From contig JAWZYU010000034.1 in NCBI GenBank assembly GCA_038380435.1, positions 39,370,901 to 39,434,900 on the forward strand: 64,000 nucleotides of DNA, given 5' to 3'. This document shows positions 1-12,500 of the stretch, piece after piece. Under the pieces are notes generated by a model. It had not been told where the DNA came from. It did not search any database and worked only from the letters and a program-made list of their open reading frames with translations. Numbering within the stretch: the stretch's first letter is position 1; every line of letters begins with the position of its first letter. This stretch comes from Ryuthela nishihirai. Taxonomy: Eukaryota > Arthropoda > Arachnida > Araneae > Heptathelidae. The translations under genes were made by a program, and so were the position numbers.

Positions 1-456
1 ATAAAATTTTGATACTGTATCAAAGAAAGGTGTAATCATAACTGTTGTATTAAAATAAATGTCTTTTTTTTTTTCAAATATAAAAGTTAAGGTGAAAGAT
101 TTTTGGTGTCTCCTCAACAAAAGCCTCATGGCCACCTGGAAGGCTGAATTCGAAAATCTGTGGTTTTGAGCATGCCCTCAGTTGCAGCATTGGTTTTAAT
201 AATAAATTATTGCTAACTTTTCTTTAGTATCACATCTTTGTTTTTTATTTAGATATTTCATATAAGTGTTATGTGTAGTAGCATCTCTATTGTTTATATA
301 TATATATATTCTTTGTATTAAGTTTAGTCAGTACATTGGTCTCCATTTTTTAAATGTAAAATATTCAGGTAAATAAGTGATTAATTTTTTTGAGTTTGTC
401 ATTTTTCATTAGAATCTGTTTTCCAAGAATTTCAGTATAGTTTTGCTCTTTCATAG
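1..456. other. Non-coding, probably EDC4 intron
   Basis: AT-rich sequence with poly-T and TA runs. It ends in an AG acceptor at 455-456. No exon, RNA gene or recognisable repeat was found. It is presumed to be the intron before the first exon in the window, because that exon opens in mid-protein. Confidence 0.5.
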
Positions 457-561
457 GCAGAAATGTGGAATATTGATCTTTTAATAAAAGAACAAGGCAC
501 TGGTGAAATCTTACCAGAAAATGTTAAGAATGGACTACAAGTAATTTCTGAGCATAAACTG
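457..561 (+). CDS. EDC4: EDC4 exon w1 (WD40 region)
   Basis: This 105-base exon enters in phase 0 after an AG at 455-456 and leaves in phase 0 at gtaagt (562). It encodes 35 residues starting AEMWNIDLLI, part of the WD40 domain. The ATG at 463 is internal, since the open frame continues upstream to the acceptor and the protein N-terminus is missing. Its acceptor is the least certain border in the gene because no upstream exon is visible to test the phase. Confidence 0.8.
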
Positions 562-3500
562 GTAAGTTGGATATTTAATATTGTCCATATTAAATCTGCA
601 AAAGCATTTTATTTTAATAAAATGTCTTGTTTAATATTTTATAAATTAATGGAAGTAATTTCATCAGGGTGATTGAGGGCCAAACATAGTCCTTGAAATG
701 GTCAAAGGCTGCAGAATATTAATACAAGCTAGCAAATTGTATTTATATAAGTAGGTTAAAAGTTTCTCAAATGTAACTTTTAGCTAAATTTAAATTGTTT
801 TTAAGAAATTCTATAGATGACTGTCAGTCAAAAGATTGCTGTTTGAGGATTTAATCACTTTCTGCATGTGTATTTCCAAATATGATTTTTTTTTTTATAG
901 AGAAGTTGCTTTGTTCTGAAAAATCATTTATTTTGAATTAGTTTCTAAACTTCTAGCCCCTTTTCAATCTTTACTGGGGGAAAAGGCCACTTCAGAGATC
1001 ACAGAGCTTAAGATGAATATTCTCAAATTGCTTTCAAATGTTAAAAGAATTCAATGTAATAAAATCTGTTTCATATCATTTTTAGCAGCAAGTATAATGT
1101 TTTAGACTATTATACAGGCAAAATATAGCTGATTTATAAGTACTGTTAATAAAATATCACATAATATTTTATTTTGTGAAATAAGTTTTTAAGTTGGTAC
1201 AAATTATTAATTTCTAGTTTATATTCAGATCATAAACATCCTCAAAACATTTTGCCTTCAATTTTTTTAGTGTATATATCTACATTAATGACGAGTGTTT
1301 TTTGTGACCAAAAAGAAAAGTAATGTATGAGAAATTAATGTAAGCTTATCTTAATTAGTAAATTTAAAATTCAAAATAATTCTGTATTAATGCTTATCAT
1401 TGGCAATGAAATTTGAGCTAAATATGTACAAATAAAACTTTCATTGTATTCTTTATTAATAGCAATGATTTTTTTTTAAGCCTATCACCCTTTTTTCCCC
1501 ATAAGTTGTTGGCTTTGATTTATTGTGGTTTACCAGAACCTATTCAGCATATAAATTGAGAGATGGATGTATTAGGAAGTTTTTTTTTTCTTTTTAGGGC
1601 ACATGTGTGAAATTTGGTTCATGTTTTATAGTTATTAACTTCTTAGTAAAACCAAATTTCAAAGCTATTTTACTGAAATATGATTCTTACGTATTTTTTA
1701 TATTGGAATATAATTTTGAAAATTCAGTTTTTATTATGTTTTGATATTAAAGTAAAATACTAGTAAGTGACTTCCTATTCATTAAACTTTTATTACTATG
1801 TAGCCTATCACAGCTGCATCATTCTCACCTGACGGAACAGCACTGGCAACAGCAAGCCTTGATGGAGATGTGAAGTTTTTCCAAGTTAATATGCAGGAAA
1901 AAGATAACTCTCCTAGGTAAAAGTTTCAATTCCTAAATGAACACACATGTCTAAGCACTGTTTCAAATGGATACTGCTGATTTCATGTTGCTGAATTATA
2001 CACGTTAAAATGAATTCTATCTTTCTTGTTTCTTACCTAGATGTTTGCATGAGTGGACACCACATAATGGGAAACCTCTTTCTTCATTGTTTTTCTTGGA
2101 TAATCATAAAAATCACAATCCTGAGTAAGTATTAATGTATCATTTATGTTTCAATGACTAAAATTTCAATTCTCAAAAGTATAATTACACTGTTTCTGAA
2201 GTTTCATTATTATCCATTTTTTCATTTTGCACCTTTCATTTATACTCCTGAATAGCCACTAGGAAACCCATTTCTGGAAGAGATGTATTCAGTGGAATAT
2301 AATTAAAAAAAAAAAATTCAGTACTCTTTGTACATTTACCCCATTTTTCAATAAAAGCATTGCTTCAAATCATTTTCCAGCTGAACTCGTTCTTTTTTCC
2401 TTTTTGACACTGCTTAAAATGACCACTATAGTTTTTTTAAAGTTAAATTTATAGTGAATCCTGCTGTAATGATCCAGAGGGGTCAAGACCAAACATTATA
2501 TAGCAAACAATATTGCTTACTCAATATACTTTTGGACTAATTCAGTTAAAGTATTAATAATTTTTCTGCTATCATTAATGTGAATATTGAATCTGACTTT
2601 TTTAATAACTTTGTAATTAGTAATTGTGCTAGTAAATTTTTTAATACTTTGAGCTCAAGTAGTATTTAAACCTTGGGCTTAAGATTCTAATAGTACAAGC
2701 TTTAACAGTGAAAAGTTAGCACCAATAATGTGGCTAATTTTATAAGACTACTTTTTAAAGTTGAAATTGTACTTGTACTATTTCTGTTGCCTTGGTAAAA
2801 CAACACAAATTGTGCTCATATAAACTGTTGAGCTCAAAATGTTAATGAACCAATGTAAAACTTTATGATTATGCGGAAGAAAAACTGTATTATTCCTTCA
2901 CTAAAAAAGGTGGGGATGACTCGGTAGTGTGCCAGACTTGTAGGTAGTAGTTCCCAGGTTCGAATCCTACCTAGGCCAATGTTGAGATTTATCTCTGCAA
3001 ACCTCCCTGCTCTGCCCTCAGTCAGTAGGGGATATTGATGGGCTTGGAAAGCCACCATCCGTAGGATGGGATGTTAAATCGTGACCCTGTATTCAGGAGA
3101 GCAATACCCTCTGCATATTAAAGAACATGTTGGATGGCCTTGATGAGAGGCTACCATCTGTCCTCATAATCTGTAGTTCTCAGGTTCAAGCCCAACTAGG
3201 CCAGCATTGAAATTTATCTCTGCAAAACTCCATGCCTTGCCCACAGTCAGTAGGGGACACTGATGGGCTTGGAAAGGATGCTGTCTATCAGATGGGATGC
3301 TAAGCCGTGGACCCATGTGCAGGAGAGCCATACCCTGTACACATTAAAGAACATGCTGGATGGCCTTGATAGGAGGCTACTATCTGTCTGCCAGCTGTTC
3401 CAGTGGGTCCCCTCCCCCAACCTTCTACGAGTCCTCGGTGTCTTTGTGATCTGGCCATTTAGCCTATTGTGCACAAAAAAGTGCCATTCAGAGGTAAAAC

Positions 3501-6500
3501 AATCCAATCCTTCACTAAAAGTGTTCATTTTGGGGCAACAATGCCATATACTCTTGCTGTGACCTCCAAAAGTTATATTGCAATAGGATCTACAGAAAGG
3601 AACTGGTAACTGCAAAGTTTAGCTGATAGTATAAAACAAGTCTCTAAACAGATCATGATAAGATACATCCTGTAAGCTCTTCCTTCTCTGTATTGTTTGC
3701 TCTCAGCTGCAAATTTTAATCACAATAACACTGTGGCAATCAGTATGGCTATTGCTTAGAATACAAGGTCTGATTTAAACTGATACTGAAGTAAAAATCA
3801 TTGGTGATAATAGAAAATGGAATAACTAAAGCTGTTGTGTGTCAAAAATGCCGAACTTATGCTATTATACTTTAAAGGCAAATAAGCATCTTCACTATCA
3901 TATACCTAATGTTGTTAAATGAAAAGTGGACAAGTCAGAAATGAAACGAAGCATTTATTTATCTATAGATATTGTTCATGCCTGTTGAGACATTTGTTCC
4001 AATTTAAAGGTAGTAACAAGATATCAATTCATAGAATAACTTTACCTGTTTTACGAGGAATTCTCTGACCATGTACTGTACTTCTTCATCTGATTTAAAC
4101 TTCCTTTCATATTTTTTTAGAGGAGTGAGAATGCAAAAATCATGGGGAGCATTAAGGACTGTGGGGAGGATGTTCCAAGCACTCTCAATAATACCTGTTC
4201 AACAGTGTTACTGGTATTTGGGCAGTATGTGAAAGTGTAGTGCCATGTAACGAAACAGTTTTTTTTTTTTCAAAAGTGATGTGTGCTTCAACTTTATTGC
4301 CTAACCCTAGGCGTAAACTGGAAGGAGAGCTGTGTACCAATCCCTAGTGATGATGCACAGAACCGGCCAGGTCTAGCACCTAATGTCCGACCCCGCCTTC
4401 TCGTGGTGCAGGCCGTTAGTACCTTTCAAAAGAGATATTCTCTTTTGGAAGGGAACGGAAGGGGAGGGCTGCCAGTTCAGTATGGCCTGCTGATCTGGTC
4501 ATTTACGGCCACTTTTTTCTTTTTTTTCAACCCTGCTGAGGAATGGTTAACTTCACAGGGTCCTGGTGCTGACCATTTATACCTACTTGACTGGACTTGT
4601 TTATGGATTTGAGCTTGATTATTGATCCTGGACTTGCTGCACTGGTGGGCCTCTGTTGAGGGAGAGTCTGCCGCTGTGTTTTCTGTTTGCTTCTGGGTTG
4701 CCAGCTCTAAGTGAACAGAGGCATGGGATACCTTATATCAGCTGGTGGATAATCCTAATCAGAGGCCATCGCAGGTACCTGAACCTTACTTAGCTAGTTG
4801 GGCATCGTCAAGCCTAAACTGGAGTAATGCGTCTCAGGCAGGCCATGTGGCTCTTGAAAAAGTCCATTTGAAAAGGTGGTGCCTGAAGTTCCTACCAGCA
4901 TCGGTGACTTCAGCCTTTAGCGGAGGAGGAACGGGTCTTTGCCCCGTGCCTGCGATCAGGGGGCTGTTTGATATTGTTGGCCCTACCAATCTCAATAAAC
5001 CTAATTTCTTTAAAAATCCTACTAATCATTTTCTCTCTGCAGGAACGTGGAACGTGAGGACATTACATAGAGATTATTCTCTTGATGTCCTCATGCAGGA
5101 ATTCCAGCGCTATAACCTAGATATTCTAGGCTTGCAAGAGACCAGATGGACAGGTAAAGGTGAGATACTTAAAAATAACTTTAAATTTCTCTTTACAGGG
5201 AGGGAGGATGGAAAGCATCACCAAGGCGTGGGTCTGCTGCTCAGCAGACATGCTAGTGATGCTCTTCTAGGATATGAGTGCATTAATGAAAGGTTTCTTA
5301 CAGCAAAATTTCAGACAAGCATTAAAAACTTGAATGTTATCTGCTGTTATGCCCCCACTGAGGATGCTGATGACGATGAGAAGGATAGGTTTTACGGACA
5401 ACTTCAGGATATTTTGAATTCTGTCAAGAAAGGAGATATTACCCTTGTTCTTGGTGACTTCAATGCCAAAGTTGGTACTGACTCTGATCTTTGGGGAGGG
5501 GTGATAGGCCCTTTTGGTATTGGTAGCTGCAATGGGCAACGTCTCCTACAGGTAAGTAAACTCAATGGTTTCAGAATAACTAACACATATTACAAACACC
5601 GCGACATACATAAATACACATGGGTTTCACCTGATGGGCTGCATAGGAATATGATTGATTATATATTAATTAACAGCAAATGGGCTAGTTCTGTTAGAAA
5701 TACCAGGGCATATAGGGGAGCTGAAATTGGATCTGACCATTACCTTGTTAAAAGTGTCTTGCAACTTAAACTTAAAAAGTGTTGTGCTAGAGTTAAAAAA
5801 TTTACCTTTAATACTGAAGCTCTGAATGACCCAGTTATAGCTAAAGCTTACCATGATAGGTTACTTAGTCATTATGACGGTCATGGTTTGCTTAATACTG
5901 AAGTTGAAGAAGATTGGGGCCATTTTAAACAGGCTTTTTTGGAAACTAACAGTACTCTTTTAGGAAAAAAGGAGCAGAGGAGGCAGAATTATTTAAGTGA
6001 TAAGGCAATTGAGCTTATTTCAGAAAGAAGGAACTGCAGGAATGTTCTTAATCAGTACCCTACTAGTCCTAATAGAAAAGGTTACAGAGAGCTTAATAAA
6101 CGTGTAAAGGATCAGTTAGCTACTGATAAATATCTTTGGCTTGATAGCTTGGCTGACAAAGCTGAGGAAGCAGTTAGGCAGCATAACAGCAGAGAGCTGT
6201 ACCAGATAGTTAATGTTTTATGTGGTAGAAAACGGACAGGCATACAGGGATTGAAGGATAAACAAGGTAAGGTTATAGAAGGTGAGGATTCTCTCATGGC
6301 TAGGTGGGCTGAGCATTTCAGTGATGTTCTAAACAATGTGGTTAGTTCTATTCCCATTGTTTGTAATGATGATAGATGCATTGGCAGCTTTAATGTTGGC
6401 CCTATAACACAATCTGACGTTAGTTTGGCTATCTCTAAACTGAAACTTCATAAATCCCCAGGGGTAGATGAAATTACTACAGAAATGCTCAGAGCTGGGA

Positions 6501-9500
6501 ATGTTTTGGTTACCACTTGGATGACTGAAATTTTGAATATTTTTTATGATAAAGGCATTGTTCCTAAAGATTTTACCAGAGCTATTATTATCCCTATTTT
6601 CAAAAAAGGTGATCGCAGTTCTTGTGATAACTATAGGGGTATCAGCCTACTCTCTGTTCCAGGTAAAGTTCTTTCCATGATTGTGCTTAATAGAATTAAG
6701 AATCTGGTTGACAGGCAATTGCGTGATGAGCAATGTGGATTCAGAAGTGGTAGGGGATGTGTAGATCAGATATTTTCACTTAGGCAGATTCTTGAGAAAT
6801 GTTTAGAGTTTCAGAAACCTTTGGTTGCTAGCTTTGTTGATTTCAAAAAGGCTTTCGACTCTGTTGATCATCATAATTTGTGGTTGATTGTGAGATCATA
6901 TGGTATACCAGACAAGTTAGTTAACATAATGAAAGCTCTCTATAATAACACTGAGTCATGTGTGAGAGTTGGTAAGTCTTGTAGCAATTGGTTTAGCATT
7001 ACTTCTGGTGTTCGACAAGGGTGCATTTTGTCTCCTTTTCTCTTTAGTTTGGTTGTTGATTATGTTATGCGAAATTCACTTCGAGGGAAAGATTTTGGCC
7101 TTAAATGGGCTGGAGATACGAAAATTTCTGATTTAGATTATGCTGATGATTTAGCCCTTTTGGCAAATGATGTTGATGAGATGAACTCTTTCATTCGAGC
7201 TGTTGATGAGACTGGTAGTAGAGTAGGTTTGGTTATAAACAGAGAGAAAACTAAAGTGATGAAAATTGGTCAGGCAGGTTGTGATTCAGTTAATCTGAAT
7301 GGTTGCAGTCTTGAGCAGGTGTCACAGTTTAATTATCTTGGGAGCTATGTAACTGATACTGGTGATGAGCGGCATGAGATTAACAGACGAATAGGTATTG
7401 CTGCCGGGACTTTTAAGAATCTATTGAGATTGTGGAGAAATAGGCGTATACACCTAAAGACTAAAATTAGACTGTATAATAGTTTGGTTCTTTCTAGGGT
7501 TAGTTATGGTAGTGAAACTTGGACGCTGTGTAAACAAGATAACAGGAAACTAGATGCTTTTGATTCTAGATGCTTACGCAGTATCTTGGGTATTAGGTGG
7601 TTTAACTTTGTAACTAATGATGAGGTTAGGCAAAGGAGTCTGCAACCTCCTTTAAGCAGCATATTGTGCAGAGAGAGACTCTGCTGGTTTGGCCATGTTG
7701 CCCGTATGGATAATTATAGATTGGCGAATAGGGTTATGAACAGTGTCCCTAGAGGCCTCAGAAGGAGGGGGAGACCTAGGATGCGGTGGGCAGACAATGT
7801 CAAACAGGACCTTGTTAGAATTGGTGTGCAGTGGCCGGATGCAGCAGATGTAGCTCAGGACAGATATGCTTGGAGAATTAAACTGCGTGGTCTGGTTGGA
7901 CCTCCGTAGCCCATGGCTGCTTGAGGATGATGATGATGATTATATAGCCCAAAAGTTTTACAATGTCATCGTGAGTTGATAGTATCACCACGATTTAGAA
8001 ACTCGACCATAGACCCCAACATTCAAAGAAAAACCAGCATACAGCATATTGTTCAACTTTGTGTGCATTCAAACCAATCACGTTCAAACCAATACTTGTG
8101 ATTGATTCAGGAGTTGATGAATTCCTTCTATGTATACCCATTTCTTGGTGTGAAGGTGCAGCAGTTACTCAGTCCATTGACCAGATATAAAGATCGCCCA
8201 TTTGTCATTTGAATGATGCTTATATAAGCCTTATTGTTATTAGTGTAATGACCAACTTGCAGTTGTACTTTAATAAAATTAATAATACAATGTATAACTG
8301 TACAATAATATAGAGAGAAAAGAAAGGAAAACTATACAATATGTTCAATTTGATACTATTTGATTTAGATTTTAGTATTAGAATTCACTTATTCCCTGTT
8401 TAAATTGATACTTAAGATATACAAATTTATAGTGACATTGGATTGTAATGAAAAAACAACAATGGTCTCTTCAATGATGATATAAAAAAACTACCTTTTA
8501 AATTAATTTTAACAAAAAATTACATCTTTATTAATATTTTCTAGGTTTTTTGGAGTGCTTTGTTTGTGAAGTTATTTGCATTGCTTTAGATAAAGTGATT
8601 GAAAACTATTTATAAAACTTCAAAGTAAAATGATAAAGTGGTTTTTCAAAGTGGGAAGTACAATTCATTGAATGTAACTTGCTAAGAACTATAGTTTACA
8701 AAGTAAAATAATGTGAAAATGTTCCAACATACAATCCTCTACTTAAACAAATCAGACCATCTCAAAGAATTCTTTTATATGAGATATGCATGGTTTTGAT
8801 TCTGATACCAATGTACCATTTTTGGAATAAATAAAATTTTAACAGTGCCTTATAAATATTTCGATAATGAGAGCCATCAGTAGGTTGTAGGAAGAGTAAG
8901 CTGGTGAATAGCACTATTTTTATTGTAATTTTAGTGAAATCAGTTTTGTAACAATACAAATGTCGTTTGAAGACCTGCTCATAGTTGTTCATGATGTACA
9001 TACCTTCAAGATTTGGTTGATCAGTCAGGTCCTCAACTTGTATATGATCAAAGCAACAAGAAATTTGCTTATGCTCTGTCCAGAAGACTATGATTAGTGA
9101 CCTAAGATATATGCATTTCATCACCATTTAGTCTTCATCACAGGCTATTTGCATAGGGCTGTTGTAAATAATTTGAGTCACTGGAGAGTTGCCAAGAGTT
9201 AAGTATCCATTGTTGTGAAAGAAAGACATGCATTATCAGTTGTGACCAAGCCATCAGATACAGCTTTTATATATATACTGGATGATTCCTTGAAAGAATA
9301 TCGTACTTCTCAGAGCTTTTCAGATGTTTGATGTTTCTTTTTCATTATGCTATTACTTAATTTATATTGTTGGAAATGTTTATAGAAAGTTTAACTTTCT
9401 AACTTTAACCAATTTTCATCTTATTTAAAAGAAAAGAAAACCCGTCAAACATCAGGTTCCAAACTTTGAACAATATTTAACATATTTAGATTCAAAACGA

Positions 9501-12500
9501 TTTATTAACCCTTCCAGTCACCAGCCTGAAAAACAGGTTTCTATCCAGGGGCCAAGCAATTTTCTGCCTATGCTGAGCCAAAAAAAACTTTGACTTTAGA
9601 ATTTTTTTGCCAAATAACTAATGAAAGGAATTATAGCATGTTGTATAACAAATTAATCAGCATTTAATTCTAGATTTTCTGAAAATCAAGTATTTAATAA
9701 AAAACACAATATGTTTTATTTTAACAAGACTTTATTAGAGTCATGTAATAAAAAAATGCATCTGACAGCAAAAAAATTTATTTAAAAAAAACTAAGAGAC
9801 AGAAATGATTGCAAAGCACATGAATAGAATGACTATATATTTCTGAACCAAAAAAAATTACTTTTTTGGTTTTAAGTAAGTATTTTTCTCATTTTGTAAT
9901 TTTTTTCTTGGTACCATACTTTGAGAAAAATTCCAGGCTTTGAGCCAACTGTGCTGAGTCAGATAAACAAGTCAGCTGTAGAATTTTTTTAAAAATAACC
10001 AATCAATGAAAATAGGTCATGTTATATACGAAATTAAATAGAATTTACGAATTTTATGAAAATAATATTAATAAATTTGCAAGCATATTGATTTTAATAA
10101 GCCTTTTTCAATTGATATGGTAAAAAAAATTATCACACTGTACAATTAATGCTTCATTTTGGAAAACCTACTGAATAAAAATAATTATAAAATATATATA
10201 ATATATTTATCGAAAGGAAATTTCCTCCCAAATAATATAATATTCAACCAGAAATATGCTTTTTATTTCTTTTAATGATTCTTTTTAGTATCATATATTT
10301 TAAACATGGCCAGTGTTATGCAATGTGATTTGGCCTTCTCTCATTTACGGAATTTTCTGAACTGGTTATGAAATAGAAAAAAACTTCCTTGGTTGCTTTT
10401 TTTACTAAATATTATGAATTTTTTCTTTGGGTGTTGAAGTTTGACGATCTTGGCAAAATGCAGAAAGGTTTGTTCACGAAGGACCAGCCCTTCCCAAAAT
10501 TGCCCTCCCAAATGATGGCCAATTTCCGTAGCAATGGAAGTCTATTTTGTTTTCGTATACAAGACATTCATTTTCAGAAAACGGTACAAGCTCAAAGTTT
10601 TTTTTACGAAAAAAACAAGAAATAATAAAATAAAAATTACATATAGCCTAATGAAATGTTAAATAAAATATCTGCAACAACTTTTAACCGGCCTCCGATC
10701 TAGCATAACTTGGAAAAATTTATAAATCAGCCGATCATAAGATCGCTAATTAATCGAAGAAAATCTATAGAAATGAATTTGCTTTTTTATCCAAAAACTC
10801 ATTTATTTTCAGAAAATGATACTAGTTTAAAGTTTTACTGTAAAAGTAATAAATAATAAATTAAAAATTGACATATAGCCTAATGCGATGTTACCACAAG
10901 TTGTAGGCCGGCCATACGATATAGCATAACTGTGAAAAAATCAATACTTATCAATCGGCCAAAAGATCGCTAAATTCCAAAAATAAATCTACTGTAATGA
11001 AAACTAACTAAAGTTTAAATATAAAAAAAATATACTAACTTGACATAGAGTATCCAATATGCTGGACCAAAACTGTAAACAACACATAGCACAAGCAATG
11101 GAGATTGCATCAGCCATCTGTGGCTTGTTTGCATCAGTGAAGCATAACTAATTAAATGCAGGTCCAACCAGAATTTCTAAGAAGGACATGTTTACTTTTA
11201 GTTTCGATTTGAAGGCAGGAATGATGCATAGAATGCTGGGAAAACTGATAAAAATAGCTAGGGTATACTGACTAGGTTTTTGACAGAAAAGAGTGTGAAA
11301 CAGAAAAAGAAATGACAGTACATATTTTGTAATTACTTCCAAAATCTATCATTTTTGAAAATAGCATTTTTTTTGTTAATTTTTAGATTTTCGAAAATTT
11401 AGGGAAAAATTTGTTGATAATAGCTCAAATCAAACTTGTGAGCTTAAATCAGATGGTTGCTTCAGCAAATAGGAATGTTAACAAACAAATCGGCAATACC
11501 GTTAAGTGCTTCTAAAAAATGTCAATCAGATGGCTTTATAAAATTATTTACATTGTAGTATAGTAAAATATGCATCAAATTAAAAAGCAAAATATTATTT
11601 TTGAAGCCTGAATTATATATTTTTACAAGATATATATATATAAAATTACAACTGCAATTTTTATTTTTAAAAAAATTCATATTTTTTTTGTTGTACTAAA
11701 AACGTGTATACATCCTCCACATATTTTTATGGATTCTCTGAATGTGTACAGATGACATGGACACTGGAAGGGTTAAGAGCACTTTAACACCTAAATCAAC
11801 AGCAAATTTAAAAATTATCTGTCATGTGATCTCCCTTTAAGGATAAATCGTCAAAATAGATTACAATAAAAAATATTTTCCTAATTCTTGAACCGGGCTT
11901 ATAAGTTGTTTCTGTTCCTATTAGTGTGCAGTTTTGGAGATTTGCCATTACTGGTGCTGATAATAATCAAGAACTTAAACTTTGGAGCTGTGAATCATGG
12001 ACATGTCTACAGACAATAAGGTAGGTGGGTAATTTAAAAAAAATGTCATATGTATGATATGTGTTGTTATTAAACTTTGAATATATATGTATACCCATTT
12101 ATATTTGATTTTGACTTACTAAGAACTATAGTTTGAAACTATAACTATAGTTAGTTGTAACTATAACTATAGTTAGTTGTAACTATAAACTAAGCTATAG
12201 TTAGTAGCTTGTAACTATAACTAAGCTATAGTTAGTAGCTTGTAACTATAACTAAGCTATAGTTAGTAGCTTGTAACTATAACTAAGCTATAGTTAGCAA
12301 GAAACTTGTAAGCCAAAATCAAATATAAATGGGTATACATATATATTTGAATACCCCTAGTGGGATAGAGGTGGCTCAGTCGGTATCAAGCCAGGATCAT
12401 AATCTGCAGTTTCCTGGTTTGAGTTCCACTGTGCCATCTTGGAAATTATCTCTGCAAACTCTCTGCCCTTTGTCAGTAAGGGACACCAATGGGCTTGGAA

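Noticed and set aside
463..672. ORF starting at ATG 463 as a small gene
   Set aside because: It reads through the GTAAGT donor at 562 into the intron. The first 33 codons are EDC4 exon w1.
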